DNA from: Populus alba
Taxonomy: Eukaryota; Streptophyta; Magnoliopsida; Malpighiales; Salicaceae
Length of the DNA stretch: 64,000 nt
Reading direction: 5' to 3'
Assembly: GCF_005239225.2 (NCBI RefSeq)
Contig: NC_133292.1
Coordinates: 7,288,985 to 7,352,984 of the forward strand
Both the position numbers and the translations under genes were made by a program. The notes beneath the pieces were generated by a model, which worked only from the letters and a program-made list of their open reading frames with translations, did no database searches and was not told the origin of the DNA. This document shows, piece by piece, positions 46,181 to 59,334 of the stretch. The first letter of the stretch is position 1. Each line of letters begins with the position of its first letter.

Positions 46181-49100
46181 AAAACTACTTTAAAATATAG
46201 TTCAAAATGCGTTATTAAATATGACGGAAATTCTAGTCAAGAAATTGTGTAGCGTTTAGAGTTTTTTCTTTCTTTGTTATTTTTGTAATGAACTTGTTTT
46301 TTTGGAATCGGAAGAGACCTTCGTATGAAGAAGGTTTTTATTTTTATTTTTACCAAAAATTGATATACATCCATGGTTAGCTATTAGTATTAATGGGGAA
46401 GGGAATAACAAGATTTATTAATTATTACAGCAATAACTAAATTGATCACCGAATCAAATGCTAAAGAAGGCTAAAGATTCGAGCTCACGTGACAAAACTT
46501 ATTAATCAGAACTCGAGTTTTTAGAAACTAAATATTTAATTTCTCTATTTTTAGATCTGTATCATTTAATCATTTTGTTGATTTCATGTTTTTTTTTTGG
46601 AAAAAAATAACTAAAGAAAAGCAAAGCAAATTTGATTAGAAAGGAAGATAGTTAGAAAGGAAAAACCAATAAATTGAAATAATCCAAATCCATCAATGAA
46701 ATACTTAATTATTTCAATTATTAAAAATTAATTAATTAATATTGATAAATTACTGCACTTAGCTTTTCCACACAGGAAATAGAAGAAGAGAAAGAGAGAG
46801 AGAGTGAGTGGTGGAGTGGTACCCTAAAACCCGTCTATATTGACCACCGCATGCAAGAATGTTTGAATATTTTCCAATATATTAATTAACGAGTCTCCGA
46901 CTCGTCGGCAGTGGCTTCCTAGTTTCTATTAAATGGTCATAGAATCGATCACGTGACAGCATTTGCTTGGAAATAATTTGCTTCTACACCACGCAAGAGA
47001 TTTTTGTTGCGGTAATTAAATTAATTTCGTGACATGAAAGATATTAAACTCGGTATTCCATTACGCTTTGATTTATATGACCTGTGAAAAAAGAGTAAAA
47101 AGAATAGCCAGTAGTACATATAAAAACTAGACATTTAATATTTAATCAATAGTTTTTAATATAGCTATGTTTTTGCGGTATTTGTTCTGCAACGCATTTA
47201 TTAAATTTCTTACCTTTTGTTGACTTGCAAACCTTTGGTTTCGACCATATGGGCCAGGAAAGGATTTTACCAAGCCAACAAAAACAAAAGGACAAACACA
47301 TACAAGGTTTTCATGATTTTTTACGATTTCCAAACCTAGTTAGCTGGAGACAAGTCATGAGAAGCTAGTTAAACAATGCCCTAAAAGGCCAAAAAGGATC
47401 AAAGATTGCTACCACCTTTTCGGCAGAGGATGGAGAGGGGCCGGTCAGATTCTATCAAGGCATTAATGTCCTTACGATTAAAATGTGGGTTTCCCAGAAT
47501 AAAATAAATGAAATGCAGATCATCAAGGGGTCACGATTTTCGAGAGAGTAGCAGGCATAGCTGAGTCTGTGGAGAGTATGTACTGATGAATGAAGAAAAT
47601 AAGTAGAAGAGATGGGGTCTCCGAGAAAAACCCCCTGTCGAAAAGCTGAACCAAGTGCCGAGGGGTGCTGCTCCCTCGAGAGCCAGAGAAAGTAGGGTAT
47701 AGAATGACCAGGGCCCAAGGCAGATTTCCAGTTCTTCCACCCTTGTATCATTCTTTGCTCCTCAATGAATACAGAATTTCGAGGACTACCCTTTCGCTTG
47801 TGTTTTTTTCCTGTTTCCCCCTCGTGTACTTCTCATCTCGAAGTTCAGCTAGCTAGGTCAGCTCGTGAATTAATATTGTCTGATCTCTCAAAGGGTTTAC
47901 AATCCAATCTTTACATGAAACTTTAATCATACATTTATACAATGCTTTAAGTAATCTTTAATTGTCTCTCGTTAAAAAAATACCCGAACAAGGGCCTTGC
48001 ATCCTTCCACTTAATGCTAGATGAAAGAGTGATTTAAAGATAGAGGATCGATGTGTTTTTGGGTGGATTTTACGAAGTTAAAATATGAAAATAAATCATT
48101 TGTGAAAAGAAGAAGGATAATGGTCTGAAAGTTAAGTAATAACCCAAGACTTTCATCTGGGAAGTTAATTTTTGTTGGACTTTGTTGTCTTAAATAGCAA
48201 ATTACGTGAGTATTATTCAGCTACGATGTGTTTTTTTTTTTTTTAGAATAATGATCATGCTATAAATTGATTTTATTGCATGATGTGTTGAATTGTTTTC
48301 TGATTGAGTTTGGATTGTTTTCTTTTTAGAGTTTATTAGTATATATTAATATTAAAAGGTGAGTTTAAATTAAGTAAAAGTTAACAGAGATAATTAACTT
48401 CATTATATCAATATAAAAATCAATTAGATCACGAGTTACATGAATATATAGAAAATTAATAGAAAAGGTGTTGAATTAATACAAAAATATTCCATGCCTC
48501 GTCAACTAACTTTAACTGCATTTAATCCTTAAAAAATATTACAAATTATCATAGTAACACCAGTAATTTTAAGAAGATTCATCTGAGAAGATTATTAGAG
48601 CTTCTTTCAAATTTTTTTTAAGGAGAATACACGGAAAATTATTGGAAATCCTCCACTCAGCAATTTTAAGGATTTTTCTGAAGATGAAAAATTATCGGAA
48701 GCACCATCCAACAATGTTGAAGAGAATTAAGACTATGAAACTTCAGGCGTTGAAACTTGCGCACGCAGCGTCGCAAGCTTTCATCATGGGAGCAGTTACT
48801 GAAAGAAGGAGCTGAGGTTGAGCTGATTTTTATAAGAAAATAATTTTTTATTTTAATATGTCTTTGTTAAAAATAAATTTTTTAAAAATAAAAAATTATT
48901 AAATATATTTTAAAATAAAAATTATTTTAAAAAATTATTATTATTACACTTGAAATATAATATTTATTGTTTTTTTTTCTTTAAACTCAGTCATTGTGAG
49001 TTATAACAGTAAAATTATAGTTACGCCACTGACAACAAAACACAAATGGCCATCAGCGAAATAATGCGATATTTTTATTGTTTCATGTACTGTAAAATGA

Positions 49101-50299
49101 CTAATACATCCTTTAAAAAAATCATGTGCCAAATGACAGGGGTATTTTTTATTTTTTAATTGTATAGTAAAATTAACACAATGCCATTGAATTTAAATTG
49201 TCTTTGCCTTGAGCGAAGGTGTTTTTATGTCTTTTCCATTTGGTTTTTATTTTAATTATAAAGTTTGATAAGGAGCAAATTAATATTTAAATACATATAA
49301 AATATTAATTAATTTTGAAAAAAGTGATTGCACATGACATTCACGCGAACATGTGCAAATGCGCCCACGATCTTCGGCCAGCCTGTACATCATTGTACAA
49401 AGGCTGAAATCCAGCTTTCATGATGGCTTTTTATCCTTCACGGTATCACCTCCATTAATGGGGCAGCATATGTATAAAAAACAATATTGGGTTTTGCTAC
49501 GGTGGCTTTTTACTTTTCTCTATCATTCTTGGTTTCAGAGCTTTCTCCTATATTTTTAAAAATAATTCTTTAATTTTGTTTTATTTTAGATTTTACTTTT
49601 AATTATTTTTAAATTTTAAATAATACATGGAATTAACAATCATTAAAGTTTTTTATCTTTTAAATTTGATGATCATCTTTTTTATTGTTAATTTTTTTTA
49701 ATCATTATCCTAATTAAATTATCTTTTTAATTACATCCTTCATCATTTTATATTATTCTTTTAATTAAAATATTTATTCAACTCGATTTTCAATATTTTA
49801 GTTCATTTTATTTTATTGTATATATTTTTCATTTTTTATTTGCAATTTATTTAGTTTAAATTCCTTTTTATTGGAGTTTTTTTTTATTTTATCTCTTGAT
49901 ATTTTATTTATCTGAATTTTGTTATCTTTTCAGGTCACGAATTTGAAAGATTGGATCGAGTTCGCTTAAATTTTTTTTAAAAAAAAAATTTTTTTTCAAT
50001 TGATTTTTTTATAATTTTATCTTTTACAAGGAGTTATCATAATTTTATATGTCAAATCACAGGTTTTGTATAGTAAATTTTATTTATTTATTATTATTAT
50101 ATTATAAATTAATAAGATTTAACCTTACTTTTCAGATTTTTGAAAACTGTTTAAATTTTTTGCATTAAAAAAAATTGGTTCGACTTTTATTTTTGGAGCA
50201 ATTTCCAGTCGTTTGTGCAAGTACTGAAGCGGATGTCTGGTGAAGAAAAGCCGGTATTTCTTGGACATGCACACTCCTGAATGAAAACCTAAATTTTTT
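46181..50299. other. Gene-free AT-rich region
   Basis: The frames at 47142-47333, 47455-47751 and 49353-49559 have no recognisable family. The GC-richer stretch 47400-47850 stands out in composition, but I could not assign it. 49560-50160 is AT-rich and repeat-like. Confidence 0.4.
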
Positions 50300-50435
50300 T
50301 AAAAAAAATTATTAATAGTATGAATGTTTGATTAATTTATATATTTTAATTAATTTTACATATTTTAAAATTAACAACTATATAAAACAACCACTTAATT
50401 CAAACATAAAATCAAAAAACAAACTCTTTAATCTT
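50300..50435 (-). mobile_element. Old SINE copy, minus strand
   Basis: The reverse complement carries GGTTTTTTGATTTTATG-like sequence, TATATAGTTGTTAATTTTA and AAATTAATTAAAATATAT in the SINE order. It is diverged. Confidence 0.4.
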
Positions 50436-53347
50436 GAATTTTTACCGACCACCTCCCACAATTATTCTTCTCTTGAAATAACGGAAGGATTCATTGCATA
50501 TTAAATGCAACCACCAATGCCATGCATCATGTTCTTACCCCTGCAAAAGAAAGAGTAAAGTTGCAAAAAGATCACAAACGCCTTTCTAGATAAGGGTAGT
50601 GATAGTGACTGTGACAGTGACAGACAGTGACAGTCACAGTATCACAGTTAAAATAATACACTTAAAAGCATTCAAGCACTTAAATTACACTTATTAGTTG
50701 CTGGAGACTAAATAAGTAATTATTCAAGCTCTGAGTGTGATGCCGGATGATGGAATATCATTTTGCCGACTCTTATTGAGATTATTAAGTCATGATGTTC
50801 ACTTTGACGAACACGGGGTTCCAAGAGTATATTCCTCTAAAACTTTTGGGTTTCTTTACTTGCAAGGCTTTATTGTTCATCAATTCACGTGTTATTGTGA
50901 ATGAATTATCTAAAATATTATAGTTTTGAAGATTTAGTCTTAATTACAAGTTGATGAATTTTGATTTTTTTTAAATAACATTAAAAAAAATTTAAATGAA
51001 AATAACATCAAATATACATCACATGCTATAAATTTTCACAAAAAATACATTTCAATTCTTAATCTTTAAAAATAACATAGATTATATACTTTCAATACTT
51101 CAATATTTTTTCAATTTATTTTTATTAATTTCCAATCCTTAATTAAAAGAGAAGAAAGAGAGAGATATTATCAAATTCAGGTGATAGAGAAAAAAAAATA
51201 CCGTTAATATTGATTTATGACACTAAAACAAATGATTTTTGTATTAAACAGTTACATTTAATAAAGAAAATTCATAGTAATTTGTTTTTACCTTTAAAGT
51301 TCGTGAAAAAATATATTTTAATCCAAGTTAATTTTTAAATTTGGGTTGATTTTAGTTCTCTGAGTGGTTTTTTGGGTTTTTATATATAGATTTATCATGG
51401 CTCCTACAATGTTTTATGGTCAAAATGGTTGGAGAACAGATTTTTTGATAAAAAAACTTAAACCTTGATTTTCTAACCATTACAAATCAGATGACGTGTC
51501 GTCTGATTTTTTTCTTCCCATAAAAATTTGAGGCATGTCATCCACCCTAGTTGTAAACAAAAAACAATTCATGATCCGATCGGGCGGGCCTCGACAAAAT
51601 AGGCTAAGCAAGTGACGCCCAATAACACCTAATCTTTGCTCTTTTTTTTGTTCTAATTTTTTTTTTAAAATAATTACTTTTTTATGATTTTTTCTCTAAA
51701 TTTTTTTAATTTACATTTAAACTAGCACCCCTTCTCTTTTTTATTTTGTTTATAAAGTTTTTTTTTAATAATGATTATTTTTTTAGTCATGTATTTAAAT
51801 CTGAAGAGTTTTTCTGATTCATCTATCATTTATTTTTTTAATCTTCTGTATAGATGAAATTTATTTTTGAATTTATTTTTACATAATATTTCTAATATGT
51901 GTGGTCTTTCATGATATTTTTTTTCCTTTTATTTTATTCGACCAGTTTAATTTGTATCTTCATTTCTATTATTGTTTACTTAAATACAAAAATTATTTTA
52001 ACAAAAAAACTTGGTAAATACAACTAGGTAAATATCCTTGATTTTTTAAGTTTTATTTTTATGTATTGTTAATGATTTTTATTTATTTATTTTCAAATAT
52101 AGTTCTTAATTTATTTTATTATATGTATGTATAAATTTCTTTTATTTGAATTTAAATTCTTTAAATTATAAAAATATATTAAAAAACATGTATATATACA
52201 CGCACGCGTCGGATAATAGTGAAGGCAACTCCTTGAACCCCGCCCCGGCCAGTGCTCATTTAATTAATGATATGTTTTAATTTTTTTTTTATATAATTGT
52301 TCGGGTTAGTTTATATATATCCAAACTAATTATATGGATTTTAAAATTAATAACCATATAAATTTTAAATAATTCAAAAAATTATAAAATTCATCAATCG
52401 AGCAATCTTATTAATTAGAAAATACATAGAGAGAGAAGGCATCCATGGTAACCAGTAACAAGGCTTCTTTTTTTTTCACCCATGAATCATCCGCAACATT
52501 TATGTATGTTCTGAAAGGCACCAATCCAACCTTGTTTTTGGATCAATAAAGGCTTTAAGCAGGTTTTTTTTATAAAAAAAAGACCAGATTCTGAAAATCA
52601 ATACAATTTTTACTAATTTAGTTAATTCCCAATCTGGGCAGAGACAAGATTTTTTTATAGGAAAGCCAGGATTAGAAAAAAAAATTAAAGGACAAAACTT
52701 AAATTTTACTGGATTTAGCTTTAAAATTTTAAATTCTTCAAGGAGAAAGCATGGAATTTTTTTAATTCAGCGGCTCAAGCCCCTGTCAGTCTCTACTGAT
52801 TCCACCCCTTGTTACATCCATACCTATTCATGTTAGAAAACGTGCATGTATTCATATTACATGTACGAGCAATTATTTCGATACATATTGAAATTTTGTT
52901 TCCTCAACATGACAATGACAATTAAATTGTTGAGAATTTGAAATTTCAAAGGTAGATATCTGAGAGTATCAATCACTAGATGGGTTGATGAATGAGGACT
53001 TGGAAAAAAAGATTGGATCATAATGCCAAATGGACGTCTTGAGATATTTTATTTAAGTCGATGTAAGTTTGAAATTTCCGAAAAAGCTAGCTCACTAATA
53101 AACTCGTGAAGGAGGAAATAAGTCCAGGGTACAAATATATTTAATCCTTCAGTACCATCGTAACAAGGAGAAGAAGTCGGTAAAAAATCAGGATATGTTT
53201 CGGACAGGAAAACTCTCATCAAACACAAGCAAAAAGAATTAGGTTTTGACTCTGTACACATGCTAGATCATGGATCGTAAACTGGATATTGTCTCCAATT
53301 TATATAACTCTCTATCTTTAGAGGCTTAACGGATTGGTAAATGAGTG

Positions 53348-53405
<58 letters not shown>

Positions 53406-53938
53406 CATCTTATAATTGAACTCGACGTTATGGAGAACAAATATTACTATATGGTTTTGATCAGCCGTAAACAGCTGGTGTCCAAACAATTCAATGCCTC
53501 ATTAATGCTAACAACGATAACCATGTCATTGCTGTATTGGAAATGCTTGGAGGTTGAAACTAGCTAGCTCGCTTGTCAATTACTATCTAGTCCAAAGTGT
53601 CCAGTGGTCAAGATATGGTAGAGTGCATATTAGACAATATTGAGGATCCCTCCTTCTAAACATTACTCGAGACAAATTTTGAAAGAATTCATGGCTACCA
53701 TGCGGCAAAGCTGCGAGAAAATAAAAAATAATTTCGAATTTAGAAATAGTCCATACCGTATCCCGAGTGATCTTCCTAGCATGAAAGACGTAGTCGGCAG
53801 AAGTATATATAGAGGTAAAGAGTAAGAAAAACATTACACATGGACTTAAACCATAATATAAAAATATAAGAGAATACTACTACAAAGAAAATGATAAAAA
53901 AACCGTCCTTCCATAATGCTCCACCACGTTCCTCCCTT
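50436..53938. other. Gene-free AT-rich region upstream of MIR390
   Basis: Contains a short GACAGT-type repeat (50600-50640), a small inverted repeat AATCAGATGAC/GTCGTCTGATT (51486-51511) and a CT/TA microsatellite (53346-53402). No coding sequence supported. Confidence 0.45.
53346..53402. repeat. Compound (CT)n(TA)n microsatellite
   Basis: About 12 CT units followed by about 17 TA units. Confidence 0.9.
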
Positions 53939-53946
53939 TATAAATA
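53939..53946 (+). promoter_or_regulatory. Putative TATA box of MIR390
   Basis: TATAAATA in a CT-rich context about 170 bases before the mature miRNA. A start near 53970 would give a normal pri-miRNA leader. Confidence 0.55.
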
Positions 53947-54094
53947 GACTCCCACCCTCCTTTGCACTCCCCACCATGTGAGTCATCACTTGAGGAGCTT
54001 AGTTAGCTAGCTACTAGCCTTGGCTCTTACAAATATTGCTTGCTTCAGGCTTTCTTGATAAAGGCTTCAAATGGATTCTATGTGCATAAGTATG

Positions 54095-54220
54095 GGAGAA
54101 TCTGTGAAGCTCAGGAGGGATAGCGCCATGAGCTGATGATAAGTTGATGTTTGATGGGTTAATCTCAACATAATCAATCTAGTCATTAGTGGCGCTATCT
54201 ATCCTGAGTTCTATGGGTTC
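54095..54220 (+). ncRNA. MIR390: MIR390 precursor hairpin
   Basis: The mature miR390 sequence is at 54107-54127 (21 nt, starts AAGCTCAGGAGGG, ends GCGCC), a full match to the miRNA as I know it. The star strand is at about 54193-54212 (CGCTATCTATCCTGAGTT). The two arms pair over the whole duplex, with paired extension GGAGAA/TTCTCC at the base and a loop region of about 64 nt. miR390 loads into AGO7 and triggers TAS3 tasiRNA production, which restrains ARF2/3/4 transcription factors in leaf polarity and lateral organ growth. Both arms are conserved and the duplex is intact, so the gene is probably functional. Confidence 0.96.
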
Positions 54221-57200
54221 TCCTTGCTATTCCGGTACAGTTTCGGCTTTAAAGATGGTTGTTGGCTTCTGGGTATGTGTGTACTTTTCTTCTATAAATG
54301 CGTTCTTAATTAGGTTACAATTTCTCTCCCTCGCTAGATTTTCTTTTAAAAGACAAGAGCCTAGATTCATGATCATGTTTGGGGTATTTTGGATAAATAT
54401 ATCCTTGATCTTGCCATTTTTGTTCCTGGTTGGATTTTCAGCAGCATAATCATACCAAGATCAATGATGTGCGTTTTATTTTCTCTTCCTTCTAACTCAA
54501 TACGATATTTATATACATAAGTTGGTTCAAGATGTATTTCTTCTTGTTTTGGCTCTAGTTTCCTGGAATTAGCGTCATGAGGGAAGCTCCACTTCTTCGC
54601 AAGGACACGGCTTTACTTTCTTCCCTGTTCTGGGTTTTTGTTTATTTATTTACATGCTTTATATCAGCAAGGTTTTGGTAATAGAAAGATAAATGATCTT
54701 TGGTATTTTTTCCACAATTCCTTTGTTTCATGGCCATATTTTCACTGGGATGCTATCATTGCAAAATAAAATGATCTGTGATCATTCATGCTCATCAGGT
54801 AATTAGGTATGTTATTTTATTTCTAACTTTTGCTATCGCGGTTGATTATCCCGTTTAGATTGATATTTATGTCTCTGAAATTGTAATTGTTTTCAGCTTG
54901 CAATCTTAACCTCTTCGGCTTATGTGATGCTCTAATTAGTTTCCTTCAACGGTTCTGATCTCCATGATTTTCTTAGTTAGTTAAAAACCCCAGGAATTCG
55001 TGATCTATTTGTTCGTCTGGTTTGTATAATTAATAAGATTAATTATGCAGTAAGGTTTTTATACTGCTGAGTAATATTATGAATTGGGTACGTTAGGGTT
55101 TGTCATTTGGGTATGCCAATCATCAGTTCTGTTGGTCCGCTGTTTAGAAAGGTACTTGCCTTTTCTTCTTACAAAAAAAATCTAAGGGTTTTCACATTTT
55201 TCTTTGAAACAGGTTCTTGATGAGTGCCTTTTGAGAGATTACCCTGATTTTATGGTCTCGGCTGTTTCAAGTTTTAATGTAAGCTATTCTGAAACTAACT
55301 CTGAAACCCTAGAGATTCATCATATAAATTTATGGTGTTAGGGTGTTTGTTTTGATTTAATGTTTTTGCAGGCTTTTCAATAATGGGGATTGGTTGCTGT
55401 GGGTGTTGACTCCTTCCCCACTTTGTTCAGATCACGGTTCCGTCGCTTTCTTTTTCTAAAATTTTTTCTCCCACCACCACCACCACCACCACCATCCCTG
55501 TTAAAAGCAAACTTTGATGCAAATTACATAGTAATTGTCGATATCTTTATTCTACATGCATTTTTATAAAGATTGTTGTTCATAGCCTTTCATGTGGATG
55601 ATGATGGGTGAAGTTGACTTGAATATTTTGAGTTCTTTTATATAATATAGCCATCCATTCTCTGTTCGATTGCTAAAGTGGATCATTTTGTTGGCCATTA
55701 TAACCAAAATGCTAGGTTGGAATGTATATTTATTAGTTTGAACGCATCTATTGAGAAGTTTAATTTAATTTTAGGGTACGAAGTGTGTCCTATTGTTTGG
55801 GGACAAAGGAAACATCTTCCCCCCAGCAGATCTCCTACCTTTTGCTATTATGGACTAATATAGTATGATCTTCATCATTATAGTATAGTGGACAGCGTGC
55901 TTCAACAGAAACCCCCACCTTTCCACAGTATGGAGAGCTTTAAGGGTATGCCTCCAGTGAGAGACATCAAAATCTTGACTGTATCTTTGACCCAAAATAG
56001 CTACTGATATATAGTATTCTGTTCTTCCTCCATGAAAATAATGCCTTATAATTGAAATATGCATTTTTAGATTTTGAATGTTATGTAATTGTTTCAGAGG
56101 TTTATAAATTTGGGAGGATGATGGTATATATCCTGGTGCATATTCGAATCTGATTAGGTTATATCCCCAGAAGGTAGATAAAAATTCTGTCATCTCTTTC
56201 CCCCCCAAGATTCTGCGGGATCCATCAGTTTTTATTTTTTGGTTAGCTTCGGGTAAAAGAGATGAGATAGCAACCATGGCAGAGCCTTAAATATCTGTAC
56301 TTGCTGAAACGTCATCATCGACCAAGTTAAATGTATTTTTCTTTTTCAAGAATTCCGTGTTTATGCGCGAGGCCGGTTTTTCCCCATTTGTTTCCTTTGG
56401 CAGAAGGTCCGAACTCCAATTCTTAGACAAGTACAAAATATGCAAAGTTCTGGTAATATTATGGAAGAAGTCGCTACATCGCATAACCATAAGAACAGAA
56501 CTTATCGTCTACAACAGAAGTAGACGACTCTTTCCGGGCAGCGCCGTGAGCTGACGGAAAACGAGTGTACTGGTAAAGATCAAGACGCCGGAAAAGAGCC
56601 TAGCCCATGCATCAATTCTAAATTGCAAGGGCTAACTGGTTTGTCCTTGATTGGATCTGCAATGTATAAAAATCTCAATTAAATCACCTTCCACGTAGAG
56701 ACATAGTCTCTCGCCAAAATCACTAGTCTTCATGCAGTACATCAGGGACGTTGATTCGAAGAGAACTTGTAGCTGGAACTTATTATTTAATTAGATTTCA
56801 TTTTTTTTTAATTTGGGTTTTATTATTTAATTCAATGTAGCTTATTATTTACACAATTTTTAGGCTATTAACGTTGTAGTAATTAATCTTCAAAATTTAT
56901 CAGATCATAATGTATTCTACCAAGTTGCACTAAGAAATGTCAATTTATTTTATTTGTAAGGCCAAGAAAAGTGCATTGGACTTCAACAGGAGGGCTTATG
57001 TATAAAAATTTCTACCAAATACCTTAAAATAATGGATTATTAAAACTACCGGATCTATGCAAATCAAACCAGATGCATTTTAGGTCAAACAACACCATGC
57101 TAACAATTTAAAAAGTTGATTTAATTATATGAATCAGATCCAACAAATAGCTTTTTAACCCCTTTAATAGTTGGCTTTGAGCAAAGAGAGGATTGAAATG

Positions 57201-57454
57201 CTTTTCTCAATTTTATATTTATGCAGGTGGTGGCTGTAACGCAGCTGAATATATTGTATTCAAATCATCTTCACAATAAACGGCTGCCTTATACTGATTC
57301 TTGAAACAAATCTTCTAGGCTTGGCAATAACGAAGTTAAGGCAGGCCTTAGTTGTAGGCCCTATCGTCGCTTCGAGGAAAGCCCAGATTGTGGGGCCTAT
57401 ATGCTTCATTTCTAATCCTTCTCCTAATTAGGTTTTAATTTGCAGGTGCTTGTC
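54221..57454. other. Gene-free region downstream of MIR390
   Basis: The first part is probably the 3' part of the MIR390 primary transcript, which may be spliced. A (CCA)n run is at 55472-55494. A 140-codon minus-strand frame (55855-56277) has no recognisable motif. Sequence just before 57454 is the 5' flank of the CHX pseudogene. Confidence 0.45.
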
Positions 57455-59334
57455 ATGGCCAGATTTTTAAACCCTGCCAATAACTCCCTCATGCAAATGT
57501 ATCCGGTGATCTTAATACCACCGTCAAAGTTGAATCAAGTGACTCACACTTCTCGCTCCTTCGACCTTGTTGTACGGAGAAGACCTTTTGAATTTCAACT
57601 TTAACCTCGTATTGCTTGATCTTGCTTTGATCATCTTAATAACTAAGATGATTCGCATTCTTCTCAAGCCTCAAACAGCAAAGGGACGTCTGCGAAATCA
57701 TGTGAGTGATTTCTTCCTTCAATTTATAGACATATACGCACGCATATATGAGGTTAGTCTAATGGTAATTAAGGCCTTGGTGAAGTTCTGTAAATTAGAC
57801 ATGCACCTAATTAGACATTATTGTATACCATTGAAATTTGAATGTGGATTGTGACTTGTGAGTGTTTCAAATAATTTCCCTCCTAAAATAGTGTAATGGA
57901 ATGATGATTTTCAAGGGTGCCATTTCTTTGGACCCTCTGTTCCAGGCCGGAGCAAGGAGTTAACGAATTGAAGCAGTTGTTACTAGATAATGCCCGATTC
58001 GTGGTGGCGAATCTTATTGGAACTATTGGTTTTGCACATTTCTTATCTTTGACTTCAGTCGAAACGGTTTTCAATGTATTTAGATTTTCAGTGTATTTAG
58101 AAAAGAAGGGAAGAAACAAGTCTTCACTGATCTTTCTTCCCTTTATAACGTGCACACTATTTTCAATCATCAATTCACGGGAAGCTTGCAAAACCTGTTT
58201 TATCTGGAGGGGTTGCCGCAAATATATCTATAACTGCATTTCCTGTGATTTATCTTGTCCTTAAAGAGTGACAACTACTCGCCTCCGAGGTCGGACGAAT
58301 GGCATTGACCCCAGCATTGGTGAACGATGTAATAGGGATTATTGTTATTATTGCATTTGAAACCTTTAGACAAGGTCAAAGCAGTGCTATCAGTGTTTTG
58401 TGGTTCGTGATTTCGGTGATAATTCTAGTGGCCTCTGGGATTGTTTTCACCCGGAGAGCACTGATTTGGATTGTTGAAAACACCCCAGAAGAGAAACCTG
58501 TAAATCAATCATGTAGTTTCCATTCAGTAAGAGTCTCACTCTCGGTCTCATGATGAACTTGAGAGTCACATATGAGCTTATGGTATTTCTAGAATGGCTG
58601 AACAAAAGGGTAATTCTCTATGCTCGTGTTTTTTCTCTTCTACATTCTCTTGAAAACGTGCTTACTTTTTCGAAATTGTGAAGGAAAAGAATAAAAAGAA
58701 TTCAAGTTCTCTAGATATTGGTTGCTAACAACTTGCTTTCTATATGAACCACTGGATCGTATAGAATAATGCATCTCTTCATTTTTGCAGAATAATGCCA
58801 AGAGTAATTTCACCCATCGATGTTAAAGAAAGAATCAAGCCATCCATCGAGGCCGAGGATCAGGCTTTGCACTGGTAGGCGTTGTTGATTAGGATGTGAG
58901 TTTTGGCCTCTTGTAACAGCGTCTTCAAGATTGTAAAGAAGCTTTCAAGGTTGTGAAAAAGCTTTTGTTTTGTCTGGGTAGGTTGTGAGGGGTAGGGTCC
59001 TTGTCTTGTTCGGGGAAGAGATGGGAGAGAAACAAGATCTGCAGCAACATAACCAATTCTTTTCAGGGCTTGTGGAGGAATAAGATCAACAATGTCGTCA
59101 GGCCCTTGTTTTTTTCCTTCCGGGACTCATAAACCTGTCGGAATTCTTGTCGACAGGGTCACACTAACGACTCTGCTGCTATGCAATATTACAGTCGGAG
59201 CTTCGTTAACAGATATGCTGGCTTCTCATGAGGTGCTTGCCTATGCAGACAGGATGGTCGCTAATCGTGAAGTCTCTCTAACAGTAATAAAGCTTCTTTC
59301 ATGTAATAATGTTGGAGATAATGTGAATGAGTAG
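57455..59334 (+). pseudogene. CHX cation/H+ exchanger pseudogene
   Basis: Parallel to the gene at 61230. The exon 1 relic (57455-57700) reads LYGEDLLNFNFNLVLLDLAL with a stop separating it from the start codon. Exon 2 (about 57908-58615) has DNARFVVANL.GTIGFAHF and EVGRMALTPALVNDVIGII. After EEKPVNQS the sequence jumps to a block equivalent to FTLGLMMNLR, so about 280 bp covering several membrane segments are deleted. A C-terminal relic (59092-59334) has HKPVGILVDR and EVLAYADRMVANREVSLTVI, the usual CHX C-terminal domain. There are several stops and frameshifts. It is a dead tandem duplicate. Confidence 0.87.

Noticed and set aside
47455..47751. Two overlapping minus-strand frames in a GC-richer stretch
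   Set aside because: Composition stands out, but neither frame has a motif, and I found no stable hairpin or tRNA-like fold.
51486..51511. Short palindrome AATCAGATGAC/GTCGTCTGATT
   Set aside because: Arms of about 11 bp are too short to call a microRNA or an element.
55855..56277. 140-codon minus-strand open frame
   Set aside because: No recognisable domain, no splice or promoter context and no similarity to a known family that I can see.
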